This document shows, piece after piece, positions 1 to 11,662 of a stretch of 64,000 nt of DNA. The notes beneath the pieces were generated by a model. That model saw only the letters and a program-made list of their open reading frames with translations. It did not search any database and was not told the DNA's origin. Made by a program: the position numbers and the translations under genes. The stretch comes from Anthopleura xanthogrammica (Eukaryota > Cnidaria > Anthozoa > Actiniaria > Actiniidae), in the NCBI GenBank assembly GCA_964019055.1, contig OZ025214.1:10801101-10865100 (forward strand), given 5' to 3'. Numbering within the stretch: position 1 is the first letter of the stretch; every line of letters begins with the position of its first letter.

Positions 1-523
1 TATGATGTACAATAAGGCCAGGAATAAGACAGACTAGTTATACAATATATCCATTTAAGACCATATTAGACCATAATGACACCAAAGTTCCTACGGTAAC
101 GTAATTTCATATGTACATCCTTCTCTGTAAATTTGGTGGTCGTACGGCAAGTTTAAGAGTTTCTGGGGTCGGGGCTTAAGAAGCTCCCCCCCCCCCCCCC
201 CCCCCACCCCCCGTTCCCAGGTAGCCGAGAAAAGCCCAATCTGAATTGGGTTAAATTAAAAGTTTTCTCGTATAAAGAAAACAAAGCCATACTACCATAT
301 ACATATATAACGAACTTTTTAAGTACTCAACAGCTCACATTCTAGTATCTCAAATTGCACTTGAAACCTTATAATTTACTATACTTAGTAACAATAAAGC
401 TTACTGCATGCTAAGATTTCCTTGGTTATTCTAAAAGGTTTTGATCATATCTGTACATGTACAGAATGAATAACCTTATTCGGATTCTTAATTTCATTAA
501 TAGTTGCCTATATATATCCAGGT
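1..523. other. no gene seen; AT-rich flank
   Basis: No coding pattern is recognisable. The only distinctive item is the poly-C tract listed separately. Short ORFs here and up to 812 overlap on both strands and show no family motif. Confidence 0.5.
186..212. repeat. poly-C tract
   Basis: A run of about 20 C, one A, then six more C. It is a simple homopolymer and its exact length is likely unreliable in any assembly. Confidence 0.9.
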
Positions 524-683
524 TTGGATCCAGGGGGCGTCCAATGTCACACCGAACACCGTTCAAGATTATTGATCACGTCAATATATCGTGCCGTTCT
601 TAATTATGGACACCCCCTTGCACATTTCTTGATACACCCCTGCTATCTATGCCACATAAACGATAAATGTAACCACCTGAATC

Positions 684-742
684 CTCCAGCTGATCTGAAA
701 CAGTGACGTAGCAATGACGTAACTGCAAAACTAAGGTGTCAT
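684..742 (-). repeat. interspersed repeat fragment (copy 1)
   Basis: The reverse complement closely matches 40204-40262. Both carry a GACACCTCAGTTTTGCAGT-like start, a GACGTCA/TACGTCAC middle and a TCAGATCAGCTGG end, and both are followed by unrelated sequence. A weaker partial match lies near 1175-1245. This is probably a fragment of an uncharacterised non-autonomous element. Confidence 0.5.
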
Positions 743-781
743 GCATGTAGCATGCGAAAACGGTCTCTGAGATAAATATAG

Positions 782-1080
782 AGTTTGCCCAAGCGTACCC
801 CCTAGAATCCATTAATGAATTTATTATTCGAATATTGAGTTCATTATTTATTCTGACTCCAAACTTGATAATGAATTATCTACTTTAATTTTGATTTGAT
901 TCCTCAATAATTGCCATGCCAAAGTAGAAAAACTCCCCAGAAAGGCCATCCCTTAGAATTTTAGTTGTGAAATTAATGTGAAGTTTGGAGTCTTCCGATT
1001 TTCTAAATAATCAACTTAATATTCGAGTAATGAAATCATTAATGTAGTCTAGGTGGGTACGCTTGAGCCGTTTTGACTGT
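782..1080. mobile_element. mariner-type MITE, copy 1
   Basis: The right end reads CTTGAGCCGTTTTGACTG followed by TA, and the left end is a decayed inverse of it (AAGCGTACC survives). The interior (TAGAATCCATTAATG, ATTATTCGAATATTGAGTT, GGAGTCTTCCGATTTT) is shared with 10296-10570 and 11663-11950. TA flanks with a CAGTCAAAACGGCTCAAGCG terminus fit a Tc1/mariner-mobilised MITE. Confidence 0.75.
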
Positions 1081-2339
1081 AATATACTTTTATTTATCAA
1101 TTTACTATGATATTCGTTATTGAGTGCAAAAATAAGATAAATAAATATTTGCTTCCCGAGTCGCCGAGCTACAGAGGATGACACCTCAGTTTTACAAATT
1201 TTCTCGATTCTGATTGGTTAACATATTTTCTCAGATCAGCTGGTCGTACTTACATCATTGTAAGCAGTTAATTCAATAAAGAATAGTGAGTAATGCCAGT
1301 TCTACATGTCTTGATCTTCGAGGTGTCCGGTGCACGCACGAACCGACCAATCACAGCGCGCTTTGGTGCTTAGTCAAGCGGCCATAGCTCCAATAAAAAA
1401 AAAACCGTTTTTCCCCAAAAATGGAGAAAAAAGTTGAAGTACATGTGATGTATAAAAAAATTAAAATGGTAGTGAGAAAGAAGACGACAAACTGAGCATA
1501 ATGATGCGGTTACATGTGATCTGTGATGCAAGGTGCCAAAATGAAAATTAAAAATAGCTATTTTCTAATTTTAATTTATTTTAACAAGTTTGATTTCATA
1601 AAAAACTTATGATAACTCCAAATTTTAGCAGTACATTTGATGCAAAGAGATTTAAAAGTATAACTAATTTATATGGATGACGTCATAAGTTAAAGTAGCG
1701 TCTTCATCCAGCTGATTTGACCTTCAGAACAAACACAAGGTCAACCAATCAGAATTGAGGATTTGACATCGTACTTTGATTAGCATTTCCCATTTTTCTG
1801 CTAAGTGAATTTATGAAATACGAGTTCTTCCTTCTTTAAATTAATCGTAAACGCTAGTTGAACTCATGGCAAAATTTAATTTCAATCAACAAGAAAAATC
1901 TACATTGTAAACTCGGAAAATGCTCCAAAAATGCTAACCAAAAATAGTGACCCATAATTACTTTCGGGGAAGGCGATCAACTCAGCTGGATATATTTTTA
2001 AAATATTATAAAACTCATTTTTTAAAACATTTCTTTTTTTCGCGCTATAATCATAAAAAAGACCTTATAAATCGTCTGTAATGCTTATTTTTGTGGGTTT
2101 TCTACAAAAAAAAGCCAACAAATCTAAAAAATTCGAAGCAGCCGCCATTTTTTTTGGCCTGTAGTCATGCAGTCTCACGATGACATCATCACAAATTTGC
2201 ATAATGTCATAAGTGATTTCGAATGATTATCATAATAATATGCAATAATAAAATCTGAGATAAAAGCTCAGCAAACCTCAGGTATACAGTATCAAGCAGC
2301 CATGATATACCTACATAAAACCACATAACCACATAGCTC
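1081..2339. other. no gene seen; AT-rich intergenic
   Basis: Low-complexity AT-rich sequence with frequent stops in all frames. The stretch near 1690-1760 resembles the TCAGCTGG-bearing repeat family. The end (2336-2372) holds a short direct repeat of AGCTCGTCACC that leads into the Penelope relic. Confidence 0.4.
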
Positions 2340-2372
2340 GTCACCAGCTCGTCACCAGCTCGTCACTAGACG

Positions 2373-3017
2373 AGCGCAACTTGTTTGCGACACACGAGAA
2401 AAACTCCAAGACAAGAACGAATATCTTCAGCGTGTATTCGCCAAAAACAGATACAGCGCGGAATTCGTTAAACGGAACACCCTCAACAACAAATCTACGC
2501 ACAAAACTACTGACGAACCTACGATTACTGCCACCATACCCTACATCAAAGGCACCTCGGAGACGATAGCACGAATTCTACAACCTTACGACATTCGTGT
2601 TGCTCACAAACCTGTTACAACCCTACGACATCTGTTAACTAACGTTAAAGACAAAGACCCTCCACTTAACAGACAAGGAGCTATTTATAAAATAGCTTGC
2701 ACTGACTGTGGCGTTACCTACATTGGCGAGACAGGGAGGAACTTAAACACTAGACTTACTGAACACAAACGCGCAACAAAAAACGGATACCCCAACAACC
2801 ACATCGCTGTACATCACAAAAATATTGGACATACTATTGGTAGGGACTCTGCTCCATGCAATACATACTGCACTAACTACCATCAACGTATTTCACTTTA
2901 GAGTTGATTCATCAACTTAGAACAGAACCACTTAACCGCAGCCAACCTCTACCGGCACCCCACAAAAGACTCATCCATGACCTCAAACAGACCGATGACG
3001 CTACTGAAGAACGATAG
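2373..3017 (+). pseudogene. Penelope-like retroelement relic: 3' end of the ORF with GIY-YIG endonuclease
   Basis: Reading from about 2396 gives a continuous frame with the pre-GIY-YIG region of Penelope-like elements, including a lysine/asparagine-rich stretch of the 'EYLQRVFAKNRYSAEF' type. The GIY-YIG core follows at about 2685-2800: IYKIACTDCG, then TYIGETGR, then LNTRLTEHKRA. The I-Y...Y-I-G spacing and the following Arg and His are those of the nuclease, and CTDC resembles the zinc-binding pair seen in PLE nucleases. The frame stops at about 2899, and the expected C-terminal segment resumes in another frame (2901-3017, ending DDATEER), so there is at least one frameshift. The reverse transcriptase domain is not present upstream. 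This is therefore a 5'-truncated, inactive copy. Confidence 0.75.
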
Positions 3018-3300
3018 ACTATCACTTTGTGATAACACATACGTTACCTAGAACAATCGACCACTACTTGCGTCTATACCGACGCGACTATACGCAATAC
3101 TGACTAATTACTGTTTACGATTACGACCGCAGCATTAGAGCTATAAATACCATCTACTGTCTTTCATTCCCCACTGTACTCTGAAGATGACTTCCGCTCA
3201 GGTTGTCGCAACGTCAGTCTCTACCAACAACAGTCTTTCTCAAGACTACACTCACCCGGACGATCACATTACTCACTCAACTACTACTCCTGGGTTTAAA
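3018..3300 (+). mobile_element. Penelope-like element 3' untranslated region
   Basis: It directly follows the decayed GIY-YIG coding end. It contains the segment from CTGAAGATGACTTCCGCTCA to CACCCGGACGATCAC that I associate with PLE 3' ends. The boundary is not defined by a visible target-site duplication, so the end coordinate is approximate. Confidence 0.5.
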
Positions 3301-4925
3301 CCATTTACTCTCATAATATAAAGATTCAAAAACAAAAGATCATCACGTTGTCACTTCTCGTTTTTACCTTCACAACAATATTTAGACCTTGTATATTTCT
3401 TCAAGTGGCGCCTCAAGCTTAACAATATTGATTTATCTACTTATTGAACCCCATGCTTGCTCTTATCCAGATCTACAAGAAGCACTATAGTAGCGCAGAC
3501 TAGAGAGCCAACTCGGGCAAAACATCATATTTTAGAGATTATTTTTTAATCGTACATTTATTCTGTGGAACTCACTGCCTCCAAAGATCAAGTCTTGCAC
3601 TTCAATTTCGTCCTTCAAAACATTGCTACGATCTTATTATTTTGCTCTTTTGCTTTCTACTTTTGACCCTGAGCGCATCAGAACCTTTAAGTTTATCTGT
3701 TCCAAATGTCGCTATAACCGCTGTCTGCTGCCGCTAACTTTTCTCTGCGCCTATATTAGTGTTTGGCTCAGCCGATTGACCAAATATTGACATCTTTATA
3801 TCATATTTATGGCATATGTATTTACTTCTACTAGTATAAGCTCTTTTAAAATTAAAATTGCTCTTTTTCCCTAGTTATAGTACTTTTTCTTTATAGTCTA
3901 AATTATAATGTGCTATTTGTAACTTGTGTCAGGCTGGGCTTGTTTAGACTTCGAGTCTGTTTCCACCTTGTGTTAAGCCGTAGAAATAAAAATTTAAAAA
4001 AAATATTAACATTTATTTTCCTTAAAAATATAAAAATAATAATATATAATAAAATATAAAAAAATATATATATAAAAATAAAATGAATCTGATAAAAAAT
4101 CCAGAAAATCTACCATTGAAAAAAAACCGTTGCAATGGAAACATCGATCATCTGGTGGTTAAGTTATGACCATAAAAATAATCTCTGATAAATTTCAGGA
4201 AAGGTCACGTAGTTTCATGACCATCCGTTTAGTGGTTATATTAAACAAATATTTATCATCAAAGTCGGTGCGGGCACAATCAGCCCTCCTCCCCCAGGAT
4301 CAGTAGGGTTATCAGTAAAAAGATTATATCCCATGGTTTTGTGGCGTTCGTTCTCTAACCTTTTCATTTTTCGTTCCTGAAAACGTTAACATATTCATTT
4401 GAAAAAAAAAAATATGGCAAAAAGTGGGCTTCCTGTGTGTAACGGTGTCACGATCTCGAATCGGGATTTGCTTGCCAGTTTTCGCATCATTCTAGTTTAC
4501 TTTACACTTTTGTATGTATACCAAATATCATGTTAAGATATCAGGAGATGGGTTTAGGATGCATTATAGGACTGAGGAAGACTCACCAGCCGTGGAAATT
4601 AAATCAAAAACACACTTTGATAAACATTACACGTTAAAATTGCAAAGCCGACATCGGTGACAACAACATAACAACGTCCGTACAGTAATCGAGATTTTCC
4701 AGAATTTAGGTCGAGGTACATGTTTTTAAAGCCAAAAACAGCAATCACAAGTTCTTTATTCCATTATTCATTATTGACGTTGTGTAAAATGTACCTTCAT
4801 GTGTTTTGTCGCCAATTTGCGTTCCCGGTTTGCGTTCATTCAATGTCCATTGCGTGACCCAAGTACCGTGAGTTCGTCGCTAAATTTGACCTCAGAGCAG
4901 CTTAAGTTATGGAGTTTGTCTATTC
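3301..4925. other. no gene seen; possible repeat tail
   Basis: 3301-4010 is moderately AT-rich and ends in GTAGAAATAAAAATTT followed by an A/T-only stretch (about 3985-4085). That pattern could be the polyadenylated tail of a retroelement, but no coding remnant is recognisable. 4086-4925 shows no supported feature. Confidence 0.3.
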
Positions 4926-5120
4926 GTCGTGGGTCGTGGGTCGTGGGTCGTGGGTCGTGGGTCGTGGGTCGTGAGTCGTGGGTCGTGGGTCGTGGGTCGT
5001 GGGTCGTGGGTCGTGGGTCGTGGGTCGTGGGTCGTGGGTCGTGGGTCGTGGGTCGTGGGTCGTGGGTCGTGGGTCGTGGGTCGTGGGTCGTGGGTCGTGG
5101 GTCGTGGGTCGTGGGTCGGG
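4926..5120 (+). repeat. (GTCGTGG)n minisatellite, about 28 copies
   Basis: A near-perfect heptamer array. The only visible internal variant is GTGAGTC near 4970. Each unit carries a GGG run, and successive runs are separated by four bases (TCGT), so the plus strand fits a three-layer G-quadruplex pattern many times over. All six frames stay open through the array, which explains the long low-complexity ORFs here. None looks like a gene. Confidence 0.95.
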
Positions 5121-5564
5121 ATCTCTCAAGTTTCCTGGGGAACGTGAGACGTTTACTAAAATGTCCCTCGTTTTCGTACATGTCTCACGTTGACAAGAAC
5201 GAGGGTGTTTTACGGGAAGGAACTTACGATCGAAGATCGAGGGATCGAGGTACACGATCGAGGGTGTTTTATGAAAGGTATGAAGATATTTGAAAAGTAC
5301 TTTATTTTTGACGAAAATATATTCTTAGAGATTACAATTCATACAATAAGGTAATATAAGAAAGAAATGGCGCAAAACCATTGCAGTTTGTTTGCTGAGT
5401 TTGCGCTTGGGCAATTCTAATTTTCATTTAATTTGTGCAAAATTGTGTACAGTTTTGTTAGATTATTGAGCTCATTCTTTGAATGTTGTTTCGAAAAATG
5501 TGTTTCAAGGTACTATATCGTTTTCCATACACATTTATCATTCATTACAATAAAAAAAAAATTG

Positions 5565-5730
5565 AAATATAAATAAATAAATAAACAAGCGAAAAATAAA
5601 AAATAAATAAAAAGTTAAATAAATAAATAAGCAAACAAATAAATAAATAAACAAATAGATAAATAGATAAATAAATAAACAAATAGATAAATAAATAAAT
5701 AAATAAACAAATAAACAAAAACAAATAACA
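5565..5730 (+). repeat. (AAAT)n/(AAAC)n A-rich tetranucleotide repeat
   Basis: Runs of AAATAAAT interrupted by AAAC, GAT and GC variants. The reverse strand is open for about 65-70 codons purely because of this composition. Confidence 0.9.
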
Positions 5731-6478
5731 AGCAACAATTTTTATTTGGAGTTTCATTAATGTTTACATAAAGGGGAAGTTCATTTAATATGCCGAGGGG
5801 GGAGGAATGAAGTTAGGGTTGGAGTGGGGGGTACCAAAGATTGTTTTTGCACATGTGATATAAAAAATTGTCATGCACACAGTGGGGCTCTCAATTTGGG
5901 GATCGAAAATTTCCATGGGTTGTCCTTTTATGGGCTTCGAAAATTAAGTTAACTTCTAAGGGGGCTGAAAAAAATAGATTTTTGGGAAATATTCATCTCT
6001 CCTCGCATATTAAATGACCTTTCCCTAAGTATATACAATTTCATATATACAGTTGTGAAAGCCTATGGCCAAAACAGACACCCTCTTCATTTGAAAATAA
6101 GCTTAATATCTTTTACTAAAGAGAACAAAACAGAATCTTATTTAAACATTTGATATGTAACATGTAATCTAATCCATATACACAATCTTGAACTTGAGAA
6201 AATTTCCCTTTTTATGTGTTTCAGCTATATACATGGATCCACCCTTGAGTTAACTAACAAAAATGTACAAATTAGCGTACATTATGTGATATATATATGG
6301 TATGTTTCTATCGTATACTTCTTGCCTAAAACTGTACATGGAAAGGTAGTCTTGAGTCAATCTGAAATGAAAAAGAAAATGTACAGAGCATCATATTCCT
6401 GTCACTGGGTTTATGTGTAATATATGCTAATTAATGTTAGCAACAATTACCCATACTCCCAACCAATCAAATATAAAA
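5731..6478. other. no gene seen
   Basis: A G-rich patch (about 5795-5835) and otherwise AT-rich sequence. The 68-codon frame at 6214-6420 has no recognisable motif or coding bias that I can support. Confidence 0.4.
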
Positions 6479-7562
6479 GTACGCTAGTACGCTAGTGCGC
6501 TAGTGCGCTAGTGCGCTAGTGCGCTAGTGCGCTAGTGCGCTAGTACGTTAGTACGCTAGTACGCTAGTACGTTAGTACGCTAGTGCGCTAGTGCGCTAGT
6601 ACGCTAGTGCACTAGTACGCTAGTGCGCTAGTACGCCAGTGCGCTAGTACGCCAGTGCGCTAGTGCGCTAGTGCGCTAGTGCGCTAGTGCGCTAGTGCGC
6701 TAGTGCGCTAGTGCGCTAGTCGCTAGTGCGTTAGTACGCTAGTGCGCTAGTACGCTAGTGCGCTAGTGCGCTAGTACGCTAGTGCGCTAGTGCGCTACTG
6801 CGCTAGTGCGCTAGTGCGCTAGTACGCTAGTGCGCTAGTACGCCAGTGCGCTAGTGCGCTAGTGCGCTTGTGCGCTAGTACGTTAGTACGTTAATACGTT
6901 AGTGCGCTAGTACGCTAGTGCGCTAGTACGCTAGTGCGCTAGTACGCTAGTGCGCTAGTACGCTAGTGCGCTAGTACGCTAGTGCGCTAGTACGCTAGTG
7001 CGCTAGTACGCTAGTGCGCTAGTACGCTAGTGCGCTAGTACGCTAGTGCGCTAGTACGCTAGTGCGCTAGTACGCTAGTGCGCTAGTGCACTAGTACGCT
7101 AGTGCGCTAGTGCGCTACTGCGCTAGTGCGCTAATGCGCTAGTACGCTAGTGCGCTAGTACGCCAGTGCGCTAGTACGCCAATGCGCTAGTGCGCTAGTG
7201 CGCTAGTGCGCTAGTACGTTAGTACGTTAATACGTTAGTGCGCTAGTACGTTAGTGCGCTAGTACGCTAGTGCGCTAGTACGCTAGTGCGCTAGTACGCT
7301 AGTGCGCTAGTCGCTAGTACGCTAGTGCGCTAGTGCGCTACTGCGCTAGTGCGCTAGTGCGCTAGTGCGCTAGTGCGCTAGTACGCTAGTGCGCTAGTAC
7401 GCCAGTGCGCTAGTGCGCTAGTGCGCTAGTGCGCTAGTGCGCTAGTACGTTAGTACGTTAATACGTTAGTGCGCTAGTACGTTAGTGCGCTAGTACGTTA
7501 GTGCGCTAGTACGTTAGTGCGCTAGTTCCCTAGTACGATTGTTCGCTAGTACGCTAGTACGC
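6479..7562. repeat. 8-bp minisatellite (GTGCGCTA/GTACGCTA)n with higher-order structure
   Basis: About 135 units of an octamer alternating mainly between GTGCGCTA and GTACGCTA, with scattered GTTA, GCCA and CTGC variants and two 7-bp units (near 6720 and 7310). A variant block with CGTTAGTACGTTAATACGTT recurs at 6881, 7217 and 7448. A GCTACTG variant recurs at 6794, 7114 and 7337. Segments of the array have therefore been duplicated as larger units. The array ends six bases before the stop codon of the CLN3-like gene. Confidence 0.95.
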
Positions 7563-7568
7563 AAAGAC

Positions 7569-8410
7569 CTACAATTTACAGTCCAGTCGATTTTCGTTCC
7601 ATGCAGAAATTGATCCAAACCTTGCGAGACAAGACATCTTGCCCAGCAAAAGCCTGTTTGTACAATGTTCTCTCAGATATGTCTCTAAAAACATTCCCAT
7701 AAGACCACTTGATAAACGGCCAATCGAGCTACCCACCTCCACTATCCCTATAGCTGTTCCCTTATCATTTACGCTTTTAAAGGAATCACTACAAGAAGCC
7801 AGACAATGAACTGCTGTAGAACCATGTATGAACCCTTGAGTGAAACACAATACCAAGATGACTGCAACATTAGAAACAAAGTGGTACCACGAGGCACAAA
7901 TAAAAAAAAATAGATGCCCAACATTCAGCAATACCAAGACCCAAATCCTACGAACCTTGAAGAACGACTGCCAGTCAGAGCTGAACATCGACACGAAGAG
8001 AAGCTCTGTCCCTCCTAGAAATATTCCAAGGTCAGAAAGAAGTCTATAATATTGGTAGTGATCTCGAGGAAGGAACGGTGCAGAGGGAAAGATAAGGGTT
8101 GTAACAGCGGAATTCATCGATAGGAAGGTGCAAAAATAGTTTAAGGCAAAATACGATAAATACGGGAACACATTGAAAAAGAAAAGTAATTTCCTGAAAA
8201 GTTTGTCCATCATATTGTTAGATACTGTTTCATCATCAGTGGTTGATACAGGTGCGTAATGAACATTGTCCATTCGTGTATTTTTTTTCTGTTCTTTGAT
8301 CTTCAATGGTTCCTTATCGATAATAGCATAGAAGACAAGCATAAGCAAGGACGTTGGCATAGAACAAGCTATCGTGGTTCGAGGTGCTACACACAACCAC
8401 GTAGTCAAAC
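7569..8410 (-). CDS. CLN3/battenin-like membrane protein, exon 2 (C-terminal two thirds)
   Basis: Encodes several hydrophobic helices of the CLN3 (battenin) family. These are lysosomal/endosomal polytopic proteins related to the MFS and equilibrative transporter fold. The acceptor is a TTTCAG at 8411-8416, and the exon opens in phase 1, matching the donor of the 12185-12638 exon. Visible features are a hydrophilic loop (residues rich in K/E/D after 'YAIIDKEPLK'), a YFALNYFCTF helix, and the family-typical YQYYRLLSDLGIF segment. An aromatic-rich helix pair and an IGIVEVGSSIGRLSSGLMG stretch near the end correspond to the last conserved helix in CLN3. The joined length, about 431 residues, is close to the usual 430-440. 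The last 30 or so residues after 'YLREHC' do not resemble the family and could be a divergent tail or read-through of an unspliced intron. The 3' UTR would run straight into the octamer minisatellite. Confidence 0.75.
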
Positions 8411-10295
8411 CTGAAATGATAAAGCAATCGTATTTATAACTTAACATATGCCTGCTTTTAAAGAAGCCGATCCCATTGTACCAGCGAAATTGAAAGTTTC
8501 ATTTCAATTTGAGATTGACTGGCGAAATTCGTCCCCGACCAGACTTCTATGAAAGGTATTTCATTATTGGTGCCGCAGAAGAAGTGGTAAATTTATTTAG
8601 TGTCTGTTCTGTCAGCCTTTCCGATGTAAGAAGTACCACAGCCCGGTCAGATAAACTGATCTGCAGAGAGGAGGGTGTAGGTCCTTGTTGTTGATTAAGA
8701 CATATTGTTGGTGTCATAGATGATCTTGAAATCCACATCTATTTAATGTCTTTCTTGAAAATCTACGCAGCTTTCAACCTTTGATAAGTGAATCACCGGT
8801 GTTTCCTAAATAAGGGACATTCCATTAAATAGCTGGAGATCACGTGGGGTCTACGAATTCATCTGTCCGGGCTGTGGTGCTTCTTACAGAATATTATATA
8901 AGCGTACAGCCGAACCGGCATGGTTAGAATTGTAAGGACAGCGACATCTATTGTCATCTGTTTGATGACCCTGTGTTAGAAAACTCTTGTAGTCATCTCT
9001 TGTTAAATAAGGTCTCATGGCAAGGAATACCGAACATTTGAGCCTGCAGTAAAGCAGCGGTTTCCACCATGAGAGTATCAAAGTTGCAATATCTTTTTAC
9101 AAAGAAATGGCTTGAAGCAAACAAAGAACCATAAATATAATCTCACACACTCAAATTCTCTCTAAAGCCCAAATCAATATATCAAGTATTACATCTCTCG
9201 GACCTATCTGACTATAAATTTAAATCAGAACAGAAATTCCTGCCTTTCCTTTTTGATGTTTTTACTACGAGGAATAGTATAGTGACACATTCCCCCATAC
9301 ATCTTCTTATAGGAAGCGTAAATCCTAATATTCTAGGAGGTATAATCTTTGATCGATTATCGTTACCAAAAAAGCCCAAATCGATCCTTATAGTAGTCAT
9401 GATCATCATTTCGCTAAGCAAAATTCATATCTTGTTCTCTATGATAAGCTTTTCCATTTTGCTCTTAAACCTGTTCTTTTTGCAAATTCTAACGCAAGAC
9501 AGAATAGATAGAGACCTGTGTTTACGTATGTTAAATAATTACCTCAAAAAAAAACCATTCATTTTACTATCGGCAACTGTTTTGATTGAAAGGAAAGTTA
9601 TGCTGAAACTTAAGGAAGAATAGATATTTTGAAAACCGTTAAGAATTTGTAGGGGGAATTAATTGTGACTGCGTAGCAATTCCTTGAATTTGTAGTTGAT
9701 ATATGCGAAAACCACAATTCTCAAAGGGTGCGTGATTGCCTATTTTCCTCACAGACTTCATAGATTGCCATTAAATTTGCCCTGAGAACTATGAAAGCCT
9801 TGTCTTGCCACTTTTTGAAGGTTTATTGTGGTTTGATAAATTTAAGCTACATAATGTAGTATACAAATATATCATGTAAGCTTGTCGGTTAAATTATGCG
9901 TAGAACATAATCCCTTAGTGATAGCGTGACAGAGGTTGCATTATGCGTTCTGCATTCATTTTGCAATTATTCGCTCAACTATAAAGCTTTTGGAATATGT
10001 CTTGAGAGTCCTGTGTCACGTTTCATATGGAATATCCGAAGAAAAATTATGTAGCTGCTTGTAAAAGCCTTTTACATGAGACCTATTTCGTCCCGTACAT
10101 TTCCATCAGCCCCATCTTTTTCCACTCAATTACCATGGTGAAATCCGCTGACGTACAGCGGGTTCAGAATGGCCGCTATTTTTGGCCATGCTGGAATAAG
10201 ATGTGTAAATAACTTAACTTTTTTTCTCTAAATAAAACGCCCAATAACCAAACAGTAAAAGAGTTTGATCTCGATCGGCGATGAAATGTCATTAT

Positions 10296-10570
10296 AGTCA
10301 AAACGGCTCAAGCGTACCCCGTAGAACCATTACTGAATTTATTATTCGAATATTGAGTTAATTATTACCCTGGGATCCAGAGGATATTTATTTTCACTAG
10401 TTTATAATTCTCTCTGACTCTAGATTTGAAAATAAGTTATCTACTTGACTTTTGATTGGATTCTTCAACAAGTACAATATATGCCAAGGTAGGGAAAAAA
10501 AAAACAGAAAGGCCATCTCCAAGAATTTTAGTTGTGAAATGAATTTCTCAAACTCATTAATAATTCATGA
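10296..10570. mobile_element. mariner-type MITE, copy 2 (right end decayed)
   Basis: After TA it starts AGTCAAAACGGCTCAAGCG and then follows the same interior as copies 1 and 3, with a short foreign stretch near 10370-10400. The right terminus is lost. It lies within the intron of the CLN3-like gene. Confidence 0.7.
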
Positions 10571-10827
10571 ACTAATCAATCAATGTGAGCCAACCATTCG
10601 TACCACGTGTATGGGTTTGAAACCCAAATGAAACACGATTATAGGTTGGCCGGTGTTTGAAATATTTTAATCAATAGTGATGAAAATGCTTCTAAATCTA
10701 CATAGTGGTGGGAAATCTCAAAATAATTAGTATCCCCTAGTTACCAACCTCCATCTCTATTTCTCCTATCTTTCTGTCTATGTAACTACCTAATTTACAT
10801 TTTTTTACTTCTTTTTTTTTTTTTGAC

Positions 10828-10901
10828 GTTACCGAGTCTCGAACCTGCGACACTTGGAGTTGAAGTCCCTCGTTATACCAGCTGAGCTATTGGTGAATTC
10901 G
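10828..10901 (-). repeat. tRNA-like sequence, probably a SINE head or tRNA pseudogene
   Basis: The minus strand reads CGAATTCACC, then an A-box-like TAGCTCAGCTGGTATAA, then a B-box-like GCAGGTTCGAGACTC. The anticodon stem does not pair cleanly and the acceptor stem is not convincing, so it is not called as a functional tRNA. A poly-T stretch borders it (about 10809-10824), i.e. poly-A on the minus strand. The same CGAATTCACC lead-in precedes a second tRNA-like sequence at 48550-48627. Confidence 0.5.
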
Positions 10902-11662
10902 TTTGTAAACTAGTGTTGAACAAAAGTTTTTTTCCCACGCCACCAAATACTCAGAAATCTCAGAAATTGATCAGAATTTATACTTAAGAGAACACAACTG
11001 CTTCACTCCAGTGAGCACTCCGTAACACTCCTTATAAGCCCTACAGTATTTTGAAATCAACTAAATTCCGCACGAGAGGAATTCAAAAGAACTCTCATAA
11101 TCCCAGGCAACATAATGAATGACGTATTATAGTATAAAGAACTATCTCCATTCCTGCATAATGAATTATTTTCTCGATTAAGAAGTCATTCCAAAAACTC
11201 GCGCTTCGTGTTTCATTAGGGTTTCCAAACACTCGAAAACAATAACGTATTTAGAAAACCTAATGAAACACTCGTACTCGTTTTTGAAATATTACGTGAA
11301 TTTTGGATCTTCCGACTTTTTATTGAAAACTCGAGGTGGATATTGAATATTGAAATAATGAATTCTAAATCGTTAAGGACAGAATAACAGGCAGCCAAGT
11401 TAACTTATGAATATTCTGTTTAACTTGCGTGATTTGTAGAAAGAACTGGAACAATGATTATCCTACCGTACGCGCTGTAGTAAGTGACACGTAACCACCT
11501 TTCATCGCAAACATATTTATAAAACGAAACATTTTTACGAAACATTAAAAAGATAATAATTCTGATATGTAAAGTCTTTCATTAATAAATATATTTGAAA
11601 AAATATATATTAAATTGAGATTTATAAATGAGCGTGGCATGCCGATATTACTTTATGTCTTA

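Noticed and set aside
4799..5293. Six overlapping ORFs rich in GSWVVGR or RPTTHDP repeats
   Set aside because: They are translations of the 7-bp minisatellite in different frames and strands. No unique flanking domain is present.
5538..5757. Hydrophobic antisense ORFs resembling membrane proteins
   Set aside because: Produced by the AAAT/AAAC repeat read on the minus strand.
6479..7562. CRISPR-like array
   Set aside because: Units are only 8 bp with no spacers, and the genome is clearly eukaryotic. It is a minisatellite.
9282..9623. 113-codon hydrophobic ORF within the CLN3-like intron
   Set aside because: Ile/Leu-rich composition from AT-rich DNA, and no fit to missing CLN3 helices, since the two exons already join in the conserved order.
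10828..10901. Functional tRNA gene
   Set aside because: A- and B-box-like motifs are present, but the anticodon and acceptor stems do not pair. More likely a SINE or pseudogene.
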